A stretch of DNA of 37,321 bases. Source: Pseudomonadota bacterium (GTDB taxonomy: Bacteria > Myxococcota_A > UBA796 > GCA-2862545). Shown here piece after piece: positions 1 to 7,422 of this stretch. How positions within the stretch are numbered: the stretch's first letter is position 1; the number at the start of each line of letters is the position of its first letter. The stretch covers positions 1-37,321 of the forward strand of contig CANLGQ010000007.1 of NCBI GenBank assembly GCA_947490265.1, read 5' to 3'. The notes under the pieces were generated by a model. That model had not been told where the DNA came from. It worked only from the letters and a program-made list of their open reading frames with translations, and made no database searches. Made by a program: the position numbers and the translations under genes.

Positions 1-2
1 AA

Positions 3-221
3 CTCGTCACCGACGCGCTGCGCGCCGCGCTGCTCGAGGCGGCCGGATACCGCACGCGGGTCTTCGAGTTCGTGTCCACGGAGCACACGGCGAAAAACCT
101 GATGATTGCCGCGACGCGCACCGATCGTCCGGGGCCGGCCGAGGTGCCCCGCGACCTCGCCCGCTTCTGGTCGATCCGCGAACAGCGACTAGCCAAAAAC
201 ATGGCGTTCTCTCTGGAGTAA
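3..221 (+). CDS. C-terminal fragment of a probable SAM-dependent methyltransferase (5' end outside window)
   Basis: An open frame enters from the left edge and ends at TAA 219-221, giving 72 residues. The segment EFVSTEHTAKNLMIAATR has the look of the last strands of a class I SAM-dependent methyltransferase, where an E-x-x-x-x-EHT-x-KN-L pattern is followed by a basic tail; the acceptor-binding and SAM-binding motifs would lie upstream and cannot be seen. The tail (residues about 50-72) is rich in Arg and Lys. Codon third positions are mostly G or C, as in the rest of the window. The family call rests only on resemblance of this tail, so the substrate (RNA, protein or small molecule) is unknown. 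It could also be the end of another Rossmann-fold protein. Confidence 0.5.
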   Translation, partial: LVTDALRAALLEAAGYRTRVFEFVSTEHTAKNLMIAATRTDRPGPAEVPRDLARFWSIREQRLAKNMAFSLE

Positions 222-228
222 CCTTGTT

Positions 229-483
229 GTGGCTCGCCGCGCGCGTGGGGGTGGCTGGCGCGTGGCCGTGACCCTCGACCTCGACTGCGACGGCTCCTTC
301 CGGCTCGAGGCCGACGGTCGAGATCTGGCGGTGCATGCCGGCGACCGGCTGGGCGCCTCGTACGGGTGGGGGCTGCACTCGAGGCGCTCGGCTGGCGGTT
401 TCCGCACCCCTTCGCCAGCCACCGTCCGGCCGATCTCCGCGGGGTACGACGCGTGGCTCGTCCATACGCGGGCTAGGGCCTAG
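229..483 (+). CDS. Small hypothetical protein, doubtful (84 aa)
   Basis: A GTG-initiated frame starts 7 bp after the methyltransferase stop and ends at TAG 481-483. Its stop overlaps the stop of the convergent hydrolase gene inside a CTAG tetramer, exactly as at the 18332-18335 convergent junction. Third positions are G/C-rich. The middle of the product (about residues 14-48) alternates charged and hydrophobic residues like a beta-strand protein, but the C-terminal half is Arg/Ser/Pro-rich and looks like noise. There is no clear ribosome binding site and no recognised domain. It may be a real short gene, a decayed remnant or non-coding DNA. If it is not coding, 222-479 holds nothing else I recognise. 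Confidence 0.3.
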   Translation: MARRARGGGWRVAVTLDLDCDGSFRLEADGRDLAVHAGDRLGASYGWGLHSRRSAGGFRTPSPATVRPISAGYDAWLVHTRARA

Positions 484-1448
484 CGGCCGCCGGGCAGAAA
501 CGTCCATTGCCCGCCGTCGGCGAGGAGGTCGCGCTCGGACACCGCGGTTCCCGACAGCACCCCGGCGAGGTCGCGGAGCGCCACCTCCGACTGCCGGAAC
601 GTCGCGTGACGCGTGTAGCCCCGGTCGAGTGCGGAGGTGTCCACCACGTCGAGCGCGGGGGGAGGGGAGTCGAGCCCGGTGAGCCCGAGTCTGCTGTAAC
701 CACCGTGTAACGCTCCTGATGCGCCAAGTGCCCGATCTCGGCTGGAGACGTAGAGGGTGGTGCGCTCGGCGGCCGCGAGCAGGCTGTCGAGGTAGCGCTC
801 CCGGAACTCCAGCGTGTCGATGTCGGCACTGGCCAGAATGACTTGGCCCAGCTGGCGGTTCGGCGGCTTGGTGCCGCCCCACATTTCGTCGATCGCGGCG
901 GCCACCACGCGAGCCCCCATGCTGTGGGAGACGATGTGCACCTGCCCTTCGGGGACGGCGTCGATCAGCGGTCGCAGGAAAGACTCGAAGCGCACCACCG
1001 AGCGATACGCGGCGTTCTCGTCCGAGACATACCGGACGAGCCCTCCCGAGGGCCACGAGAACAGGACCGGAACGACCGGCGCGCCCGACGCCTCCAGGTC
1101 GAGCGCGAGTTGCGCCGCCTCGCGAGCGGCCCAGGTCCAGTTCGTGTTGTACCCGTGGACGACGACCAGGACCGGGAGGTCGCGCGCGGCCACGACCTGC
1201 AGGACCGAGTCGGCCCCCCAACGCTCGGGCTGATGGGGGAGGAGCACCTTGTCCTGCCCAGGAAGCCGGAAGGCCGACTCGAGCACCGAGACCCGCCCCC
1301 ATGACAGACTCTCGGCGTCCTTATGGTCGAAGCCTGGTTTCGGCCCAGAGTGCCAAGTTCGGTTCGTGGCGAAGTAGACCGGCAACTCGCGCCCGTCGAG
1401 GTCGAGCGCGTGGGCCGGACCGGAGAGCGCGGCGAGGAGGACGATCAT
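480..1448 (-). CDS. Secreted alpha/beta hydrolase, DUF900 type
   Basis: The 322-residue product starts with a short hydrophobic leader (residues 1-14, ending AHA) that fits a signal peptide, so it probably acts in the periplasm or at the surface. YFATNR near residues 25-30 and VVVHGYN at 95-101 are typical of DUF900 alpha/beta hydrolases. The nucleophile elbow is SHSMG at 174-178 with Ser176 as the likely catalytic Ser (the usual first Gly is Ser). Acidic residues at 209-211 and a His near 281 could complete the triad. The ATG lies 2 bp after the stop of the ViaA-like gene, so it is the last gene of the RavA-ViaA operon. The substrate is unknown; esterase, lipase or peptidase activity is possible. 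Family confidence is high, role is open. Confidence 0.85.
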   Translation of the reverse strand: MIVLLAALSGPAHALDLDGRELPVYFATNRTWHSGPKPGFDHKDAESLSWGRVSVLESAFRLPGQDKVLLPHQPERWGADSVLQVVAARDLPVLVVVHGYNTNWTWAAREAAQLALDLEASGAPVVPVLFSWPSGGLVRYVSDENAAYRSVVRFESFLRPLIDAVPEGQVHIVSHSMGARVVAAAIDEMWGGTKPPNRQLGQVILASADIDTLEFRERYLDSLLAAAERTTLYVSSRDRALGASGALHGGYSRLGLTGLDSPPPALDVVDTSALDRGYTRHATFRQSEVALRDLAGVLSGTAVSERDLLADGGQWTFLPGGR

Positions 1449-1450
1449 CG

Positions 1451-2911
1451 TCAGTAGTCCCTAACATTTCTGCGGGCGAACCGCCGGATGAGCCCGACCG
1501 AGGCCGCCGCGTCGCCGGGGTCGAGTTGCCAGACCTCGTCCGAGAATGGAGCAATACCCTGGGTCATCGCGGGCCCGAGCACCACCGAACAGACCCGCAC
1601 GCCGCGCTCGGTCCGCATGGCGTTCACCCGGTCGACCACGTGCCCGTCGGCATGTCCGAGGCCGTCGGTGACGACCAGGATGTCCGCCGCCTTCAAGTCC
1701 CGCTCCTCGAGCAGCTCCATGGCCCGGAGAAGCGGGCCGTCGAAGTCGGTCCCGGCCTGAAAGCTCTGTGCCAGGAAGCCAAGCAGCGACTCCAGGCCAC
1801 CGAGTCCGCGTCGCAGGCGGATCTCGGTCCGCTCGCCGAAGCCGCCGAACAGGATCAGGTGGACGACGCGGCCCTGGGGCATCACCTTCCGGCAGACCGC
1901 CAAAACGAGGGCTTTTGCAGCCATCTCTGGCGCCCCGGCCATCGACGACGAGGTGTCGATGCAGGCGATCACCGGGCCGCGCTTGTTGCCGCCACTCACC
2001 CCGTCCTGCCCCCGACCGGCCAGGGCCAGCGACACGAGCCGCCGCTCCAAAAAGCGCTCGTAAAAGAGGTCTTCGGTGTCCTCGTCGCCCAGCAGCGCCA
2101 ACTCCGACGGCAGCGTGTTCGCCACGTCGCCTCCGAGGGTGACCCCCACGACCTCCTCGCTGCCGCCGGATGCGCTTCCCTTCCGTCTGGACGACTCCTC
2201 CAGGCGACCGAGGTGGTCGGCCAGCTTTTTCAGCTCTGGGAGGCGCTGCAGGAGCGTCGCGAGCTGCTCGACCTGGCCGAGCAGGGTCCGCTCCAGGCTC
2301 TGTGGCGTGCTCGACCAGCCCACTCCTGGGACGAGCTGTTCGAGGGTCCGAGCCAGTTTGTCCGACGCGATGGCGCCATCTGCAGCGGCCTGGGCCGCCT
2401 CCACCAGACCGGCCTCGTCCGGGTGCTGGACCGCCTTTTTTAGCGCATTGGCCAGGGCCTCCAGATCTTCGTCGCCGTCCGGGTCCGCCTCGCGGAGCTC
2501 CTGGAGCAGACCCTCCATCGGCGAATCGGTCGCCTCGCCCTGGTCTGACGCATCGCCGCTCTCGGCCTCGCTTTCGCCCGGGTCCCCGGACTCCTCGCTC
2601 TCCTCCGGCTCGGGTGGGGGCGGCTCTGGGTTCCGGAGGAACGGCCATAGCGCTTCGGTCGCCCGGGCGGCGGCTTCGACGGCGAGCAGGGGACGGTCCC
2701 GGCACAGGGTGCGGGCGTCGGCCAGCTCTCGCCGGGCGACCACCGTGACCACGCGCACGAGGGGCCCGATCTCCTCATCGGGACGACCGACCAGCCAGCG
2801 AGCGAGATCGCGGGCGAAGTGCGCGATTCGCGCCTGGTCCGCCGCCGTCTCACCGAGAGCGCGGATCCGAGCGTGGTGTTCGACCACATCCGTCGGCTGA
2901 TCGGGGTTCAC
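1451..2911 (-). CDS. viaA: ViaA-like von Willebrand factor A domain protein
   Basis: The 486-residue length almost equals E. coli ViaA (about 483). In order: a helical N-terminal region (1-93), a Pro/Glu/Ser-rich acidic linker (94-130), a second helical region (131-245), then a VWA domain (about 310-470). The metal-ion-dependent adhesion site is complete: DTSSS at 319-323, Thr388 in GTD and Asp416 in VVTDG. ViaA is the partner of the MoxR ATPase RavA; the E. coli pair acts on respiratory iron-sulfur enzymes and affects aminoglycoside sensitivity. The start is the GTG at 2911, because it overlaps the stop of the ATPase gene by 4 bp (GTGA). A longer frame runs upstream to 3805 but lies entirely inside the ATPase gene in another frame. 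Confidence 0.9.
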   Translation of the reverse strand: MNPDQPTDVVEHHARIRALGETAADQARIAHFARDLARWLVGRPDEEIGPLVRVVTVVARRELADARTLCRDRPLLAVEAAARATEALWPFLRNPEPPPPEPEESEESGDPGESEAESGDASDQGEATDSPMEGLLQELREADPDGDEDLEALANALKKAVQHPDEAGLVEAAQAAADGAIASDKLARTLEQLVPGVGWSSTPQSLERTLLGQVEQLATLLQRLPELKKLADHLGRLEESSRRKGSASGGSEEVVGVTLGGDVANTLPSELALLGDEDTEDLFYERFLERRLVSLALAGRGQDGVSGGNKRGPVIACIDTSSSMAGAPEMAAKALVLAVCRKVMPQGRVVHLILFGGFGERTEIRLRRGLGGLESLLGFLAQSFQAGTDFDGPLLRAMELLEERDLKAADILVVTDGLGHADGHVVDRVNAMRTERGVRVCSVVLGPAMTQGIAPFSDEVWQLDPGDAAASVGLIRRFARRNVRDY

Positions 2912-5004
2912 GGAGCGGGGAGCATTCCGGCCCGCGGCACCGGATCGTGGTTCAAGGCGCGGATAACCGATCCGAGGGCGGTCGCGGCCTGGCGCATCGC
3001 GTGGACCGGGACCGTTCTCAGGAGCGCGGCCTGCTCGAGGCTGCCTTCCACGCATTGAAGGAACTCGCTGGGCGTGGTCTCGAGGATCGGCAGCTCGGCG
3101 ACGTTGGTCGCCGAAGGCAGGACGGTGGTTCGACCGACGGTCGGGAGATCTTCCCGCTCGCCCCCGAGCGTGAGGCCGACCGAGACGTCGGCTTCCCGAA
3201 TCCGCAGCACACACACCGACGAAAAACCAAACTTGCGTTTCGACGACTCCGGAAGCGAACGGATCAGCCCCGCGACCGCGGCCACCGGGTTCTCCAAGGC
3301 CCCCTTGTACTTCTCGGCGACGGCCAAGATCCGAGCGAGATCGCGCGAAGCGGACAAGTGCTCGGACAGGACCTGCGTGGGGAAGGCCGACAGCCACGGA
3401 TGGGCCAGCGCGCTCGCCTCCACGCGCTCCCGATCGGCAGCCAAGGCGTCGACCGCCCGCTGGTGGTGGGCGAGGAACCGGTTGAGGTTGTCGCGACGCA
3501 CAAGCAGGCGGAGGGCGAGGTTGTTGTCCCCGATCTTCGGTGCAGTTGGGCGAAGCGAGCCGATGGGTGCGACCCGATCGAGCTCGAGCAGGAACCACTG
3601 CGCTCGAAGGTCGTGCGTGGGAACGGCACCGGTCAGGTGGCTGACGAGCGCCTCGCGCACCGCGGGCGCCTGGTCGGGGGTGTGACTCAGCACCGGCTCG
3701 AGCAGGAGCAGGTCGAGCGGCAGAACGGTGCGACGACCGGCCGTCACGGCGGCGACCTTGAGCAGGCCTACCGCTTGCCTCCACCGGCGGTCGGAGACCA
3801 GCCACTCGGACTCGGTGGCGCGGCGCCAGAGCGACACGAGCGCCTGCTCGACGCCGGGAGACAGGGTCACCTGCTGGGAGGCGAACCGGATCTCAGCCAG
3901 CTCGGTCGGGGTGAGTCGGTCCTCGACGGAGTGTTCCAGCCGGGCCGCTTTGCCGGTTGCAACGCGAAGGAAGGCTTGTGGCGCGCCGATCGGGGGCACG
4001 GCGAGGCGAACGAGGAATCGGTCGTAGAGTGCCTCGAGGCCCCCGTCCGGGTCGGGCAGCTCGTTCGATGCCCCGATCAGGCCGATGAGCGGCACTCCGT
4101 CGCGGTGCCGGCCGTGGTGGAACACCCGCTCGTTCACAATGGTGAGCAGGCTGTTGAGGATGGCGCTGTTGGCCTTGAAGATTTCGTCGAGGAAGGCGAC
4201 GTGGGCCGTGGGGAGGAACCCTTCTGTTAACCGGCGATAATCCTCTGTTTTTAGCCCAGGTATGCTCACCGGGCCAAACAGCTCGTCGGGATGGGTGAAC
4301 CGCGAGAGGAGGTACTCGAAGTATTGCGCTTCGACGAAGCAAGTGCAGAGCGCGCGGGCCAATGCGCTCTTCGCGGTTCCTGGCGGGCCAAGGAGCAGCA
4401 CGTGGTGGCCCGCGAGCATGGAAAGGAGCGAAAACCGGACCTGGGGCCCGCGCTCCTCAAAGGCCTCGTCGAGGGCGGAGATCAGGCGACGGAGTCGGGC
4501 GGTGAGTTCCTCGGCCACCAGCGGGTGGGACGGCGGCGGCACCGCGACGGGTACCGCGAGAGACGGGTCGCCGGGTGGCATCGAGCGGGGGATGTGCCGC
4601 TTGTCGGTTTCGGCGGCCAGATCGCCGATCGCCTTCGCGTACCGGCGCGTCGCCTCAGCCCACTCGGCCGGTACGCCCTGGGTCGCACACCAAGCCGCAA
4701 AGCGGAAGGCGAGGTCGCGCGGATCCGTGAGCGGGTCGAGGACGATTCGCCCGTCGGGTGCCCAGTTGGCCATGTGCGACGCGGGCAGCCAATCGAGAAG
4801 GCCCTCGAAACGTGCGCGCTCGCCGCGCGCGTCCTTGGTGAGCAAGTCGGCGAACTCGCTGCGCCGCAGGCCGTTTCGAACGCCGTCGAACAACAGGTTC
4901 AGGGCGCGCATCGCTTGGGCGGGGACCTTGGGGAGGACCGGTCGCGCATCGATGGCCGTGACCCCTGGAAGATCGGGCCAGTCTGTAGGGGGCGGTGCGA
5001 GCAT
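2908..5004 (-). CDS. ravA: RavA-like MoxR-family AAA+ ATPase
   Basis: The product is 698 residues. Its core matches RavA: Walker A GPPGTAKS at 206-213, a segment reading FEYLLSRFTHPDELFGPVS, Walker B VAFLDEI at 269-275, sensor 1 GASNELP at 311-317 and LYDRFLVR at 327-333. The later stretch SDRRWRQAVGLLK is also a RavA signature. E. coli RavA has about 498 residues; most of the difference is a roughly 165-residue N-terminal region before the AAA+ domain, and the C-terminal region is also long. RavA hexamers work with the VWA partner encoded immediately downstream with a 4-bp overlap. An AGGAT sequence sits upstream of the ATG. The gene starts about 10 bp from the open frame of the divergent gene, so the promoters are probably very close or overlapping. 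Confidence 0.92.
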   Translation of the reverse strand: MLAPPPTDWPDLPGVTAIDARPVLPKVPAQAMRALNLLFDGVRNGLRRSEFADLLTKDARGERARFEGLLDWLPASHMANWAPDGRIVLDPLTDPRDLAFRFAAWCATQGVPAEWAEATRRYAKAIGDLAAETDKRHIPRSMPPGDPSLAVPVAVPPPSHPLVAEELTARLRRLISALDEAFEERGPQVRFSLLSMLAGHHVLLLGPPGTAKSALARALCTCFVEAQYFEYLLSRFTHPDELFGPVSIPGLKTEDYRRLTEGFLPTAHVAFLDEIFKANSAILNSLLTIVNERVFHHGRHRDGVPLIGLIGASNELPDPDGGLEALYDRFLVRLAVPPIGAPQAFLRVATGKAARLEHSVEDRLTPTELAEIRFASQQVTLSPGVEQALVSLWRRATESEWLVSDRRWRQAVGLLKVAAVTAGRRTVLPLDLLLLEPVLSHTPDQAPAVREALVSHLTGAVPTHDLRAQWFLLELDRVAPIGSLRPTAPKIGDNNLALRLLVRRDNLNRFLAHHQRAVDALAADRERVEASALAHPWLSAFPTQVLSEHLSASRDLARILAVAEKYKGALENPVAAVAGLIRSLPESSKRKFGFSSVCVLRIREADVSVGLTLGGEREDLPTVGRTTVLPSATNVAELPILETTPSEFLQCVEGSLEQAALLRTVPVHAMRQAATALGSVIRALNHDPVPRAGMLPAP

Positions 5005-5142
5005 GGCATCATCCTGTCTCGAACGCGCGAGAGCTGCACGCTACCCTGGATCACCATCGCCCTCGCGGGGCCGCTCGAGGCGCCGGACCTCGGCGATCCT
5101 GGCCCGTGGATCACGGCATCCGAGCGGCTCCTCGACGGCCCG

Positions 5143-5835
5143 ATGGGGTGCTGGGAGGTGGTGGGTCGGGCGAGTTGGGATCACGACTTCGGAGCGCTGG
5201 GGAGCACGCGCGGGGACATGGTCTTCGCTGGCCGACTGAGCGACGGAGTCTGGGGTGAGATCGCTCTCTTTCCGCTTGGGATGGTCGAGGCGGCGCGCGG
5301 AGACGGCGAGGCGGGACCCGAGGTGTATGGCCGGGATCAACGGTTCACCCCTCTCATCGGTCGCGTGCGCGGACTCGCCGTCTCGCTCGACGCGGAGGGA
5401 ATGCTGGGCGTGCGGCGTTCCGCCGATCCCCGGGTCGAGCCGGTCAACACCGTCCGCGACGTCATCGACTCGCTCTCTCGCGGGGCCGAGACGGCGTGGG
5501 TGCGGTGGGAACCCGAATCGGCCGCGGTGGTGCTGGAGCGCGGCCGCACCGTCGGGAAGCGGAAGAGCCCGCTGTCCGCGCAGGTGGTGTTTTCTGGGGA
5601 TCTGAGCCTGTCTCCGATCTCGTGGCACCTCCACCTCGAGCGGCCCTACCACCACGACCTGCTCGGGCTGGTTCGCGTGACCGCGCTGGAGGTGACGCTG
5701 GAGGCGAGCCCCGACGGAGCGCCGCGGTCCGAGCGGATGTCCACGTCTCTCAGCCTAGCCGGGGCGAAGTTCTCGGCTGCACAACGGCTGATCTACACGT
5801 CCTTCGTCCCTTGCGCTGGTCCCACCCACCCTTGA
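5143..5835 (+). CDS. Hypothetical protein, probably beta-rich; true start likely further upstream
   Basis: I do not recognise this protein. From the first in-frame ATG (5143) it has 230 residues, with many alternating hydrophobic stretches (for example VWGEIALFPLG and SWHLHLERPYHHD) and several Trp/His residues that suggest a beta-sandwich. The frame is open and keeps strongly G/C third positions back to about 5050. No in-frame ATG, GTG or TTG lies between there and the divergent RavA-like gene; a CTG at 5014 is the only near-cognate start seen. Translation may therefore begin at a rare start codon, giving up to 43 more residues, including a short hydrophobic patch (about 5041-5075). The next gene begins 14 bp downstream, so the two are probably co-transcribed. 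Confidence 0.7.
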   Translation: MGCWEVVGRASWDHDFGALGSTRGDMVFAGRLSDGVWGEIALFPLGMVEAARGDGEAGPEVYGRDQRFTPLIGRVRGLAVSLDAEGMLGVRRSADPRVEPVNTVRDVIDSLSRGAETAWVRWEPESAAVVLERGRTVGKRKSPLSAQVVFSGDLSLSPISWHLHLERPYHHDLLGLVRVTALEVTLEASPDGAPRSERMSTSLSLAGAKFSAAQRLIYTSFVPCAGPTHP

Positions 5836-5849
5836 ATCTGGAGAGAACT

Positions 5850-6170
5850 ATGTTGCCCCTGGCCCTTTTCGTGTCGTTGGCTCTCGCGGGTGACCCTACC
5901 GCCCTGCGGGTGGAGGCTGAGGCGGTGACCCTCGCGCGGACCTCCGAGTACGCGGCCGGAGCGGCGAGCGCGGAGGACGTTTACCGCTGGTCGGTGCGCT
6001 GGCTCGACGCCGAGCGGCGAAGCCCGGCCGCGCTCGCGGCGCACTTGGCTCGGATGCTGGCCTTGGCCGAACTGGCAAGAACGCGCGTGCAAACCGGTGT
6101 CGCGCGCGCTGTCGAGGGCCACGAAGCGGCCTGGTACGTGGCGGAAGCGAGGATCTGGACCGCGGGCTGA
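5850..6170 (+). CDS. Small secreted protein of unknown function (106 aa)
   Basis: The ATG at 5850 has a good ribosome binding site, GGAGAG at about 5839-5844. Residues 1-14 (MLPLALFVSLALAG) form a clean signal peptide with a probable cleavage site after the A-L-A-G stretch. The mature part is mostly alpha-helical by composition, rich in Ala, Arg and Glu, with no Cys and no recognised domain. It could be a periplasmic helical-bundle protein. It follows the preceding unknown gene by 14 bp and ends 1 bp before the stop of the convergent OmpA-domain lipoprotein gene (6172), so there is no room for an independent terminator. No function is proposed. Confidence 0.75.
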   Translation: MLPLALFVSLALAGDPTALRVEAEAVTLARTSEYAAGAASAEDVYRWSVRWLDAERRSPAALAAHLARMLALAELARTRVQTGVARAVEGHEAAWYVAEARIWTAG

Positions 6171-6171
6171 G

Positions 6172-6630
6172 TCAGTTGTTCGCGCGGCGGAAGTCCTCTT
6201 CCAGCACGCCGGACTGAATGACCACTTCCTTTTTGGTCAGCCCGGTCTCGTGGTAAAACACGAACTCGACCTTGCGCTCTCGCACGCTCGACCCGGTCGC
6301 CAGCCGCTCCCCGATCGAGTGGACCACGATTCGGCTCTCCGGAACGCCCGATTTCCGAGCGAGAATGGCTGCCACGTTCTGGGCGCGTTCCAGGGCGAGC
6401 TTCTTGTTCATTTCGGCATCCCCGGTGGCATCTGCGAGCCCGAGCACGAGGACGGTCCAGTCGCTGTTCTTCAGGACAGAAGCCGCTTTGTCGATCGCCG
6501 CTTGCTCGTCATCCGTGACCTTTTCGCTGCCAGTTGCGAAGTTGACCGGGTCGATGATGGGGGCCAGCCCCTGCTTCGCACACGCCACCACAATCGCAAA
6601 CAACGCCATGCCGAACCACTTCGCGCTCAT
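6172..6630 (-). CDS. OmpA C-terminal-domain lipoprotein (Pal/OmpA-like)
   Basis: The 152-residue product has a lipoprotein signal ending VVAC with Cys17 as the lipidation site. An OmpA-like peptidoglycan-associating domain follows (about 25-140): a start of the type VNFATGSEKV, a central helix ending NKKLALERAQNVAAIL and the closing SIGE segment. Domains of this fold bind diaminopimelate in peptidoglycan and tether the outer membrane. The ATG at 6630 is chosen because AGGAGG lies at optimal spacing upstream; the frame stays open further upstream without another good site. It is transcribed away from the lipid operon, and the palindrome at 6722-6737 sits between the two. The TGD and ERAQ motifs fit the family, so the domain call is firm while the cellular role is inferred. 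Confidence 0.88.
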   Translation of the reverse strand: MSAKWFGMALFAIVVACAKQGLAPIIDPVNFATGSEKVTDDEQAAIDKAASVLKNSDWTVLVLGLADATGDAEMNKKLALERAQNVAAILARKSGVPESRIVVHSIGERLATGSSVRERKVEFVFYHETGLTKKEVVIQSGVLEEDFRRANN

Positions 6631-6721
6631 TGAATCGCCTCCTGCTTGGACGGCGGATCCTGCCATCTTTGTCGCGAGAACGCCAGCGAACTTTTCGCGG
6701 ACGCCGGGAGGCAACAATTTA

Positions 6722-6737
6722 GACTGACATGTCAGTC
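6722..6737. promoter_or_regulatory. Perfect 16-bp palindrome, candidate TetR operator of the lipid operon
   Basis: GACTGACATGTCAGTC is a perfect inverted repeat with no spacer. It lies in an AT-richer patch 38 bp before the first gene of the ten-gene lipid operon and about 90 bp before the divergent lipoprotein gene. The size and TGAC...GTCA symmetry are typical of TetR-family operators, and the operon ends with a TetR gene. A TAGACT hexamer (6720-6725) overlapping the left arm could be a -10 element, but I see no convincing -35. Autoregulation of the operon by its own TetR protein is inferred. Confidence 0.6.
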
Positions 6738-6774
6738 CAGTTGCGATAGCAGGGCTCACCCGGACGGGGGAGCC

Positions 6775-7422
6775 ATGTCGACCGCCGCTTTTGTCCGCGC
6801 CGAGGGCGTGCTCGTCGATCGCCCTGCCGTTGCGTGCGCCGGCTGGCTGGCGGCCAACGCGCTTGCGCCGGCCGAGCGGGCCCTGCGCCTCGGGGGGGTC
6901 GCGCTGTCGGTACCGCTGTGGCTGTCGGGAGACGCTGCCGCCGGCACGCGGCTCGCCTGGTCGGCCCTGCGGGGGACCACGGTGGATCGACTGGAGGTGC
7001 TCGGTCTCGAGTACTGGGAAGCAAGGGTTCTTCCACGTCTTTCTAGGCTCGGCCTCGATCTCTGCGAGCGGGCGCGCGCCGCGGGCCACCGGCTCGTGGT
7101 GGTCACCGACCTTCCTGAGCCGGTGGGGCGCCACCTGGGGCAGCACCTGCGCGTCGATGCCCTGGTGTGCAACCACCTCGAGGCGCGGTCGAACCGGCTG
7201 ACCGGCCGGCTCCTCGATCCGTTGGCGAGCGCGTTCGGGGGCGCGGCGCTCCGCGGGCTCGCCGAGCGGAATGGCTACGATCTCGGTTCGAGCGCGGCGT
7301 ATGGCTCCGCGGCGGGCGATGCGGTGCTCCTCTCTGGGATCGGGCGGCCGTGTGTGGTCGCGCCTGACCGCGGGCTGCGCCGCCTGGCCCGCGACCTCGA
7401 CTGGCCGGTGGTGGAGGCATGA
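6775..7422 (+). CDS. HAD-superfamily (subclass IB-like) protein with degenerate active site
   Basis: The 215-residue product has the layout of HAD-IB phosphatases (SerB/CicA-like): motif I position at 7-13, a helical cap, motif II VVVTD around Thr111, and a C-terminal motif IV region at 176-186 followed by APDRGLRRLARDLDWPV, a classic HAD-IB ending. Catalytic residues are largely gone. Motif I, normally DxDGT, reads RAEGV, so the nucleophile Asp is Arg8 and the acid/base Asp is Glu10; the motif III Lys is not visible; of the motif IV acids only Asp182 remains. It may be a non-catalytic scaffold or allosteric subunit. GGGGGAG precedes the ATG. It is the first gene of the operon and overlaps the next by 4 bp. 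Confidence 0.8.
   Translation: MSTAAFVRAEGVLVDRPAVACAGWLAANALAPAERALRLGGVALSVPLWLSGDAAAGTRLAWSALRGTTVDRLEVLGLEYWEARVLPRLSRLGLDLCERARAAGHRLVVVTDLPEPVGRHLGQHLRVDALVCNHLEARSNRLTGRLLDPLASAFGGAALRGLAERNGYDLGSSAAYGSAAGDAVLLSGIGRPCVVAPDRGLRRLARDLDWPVVEA

Noticed and set aside
2912-3805. N-terminal extension of the ViaA-like frame
   Set aside because: The extra 298 codons lie inside the RavA-like gene in another frame, are Arg/Pro-rich and have no similarity to ViaA; the coupled GTG at 2911 gives the family length.
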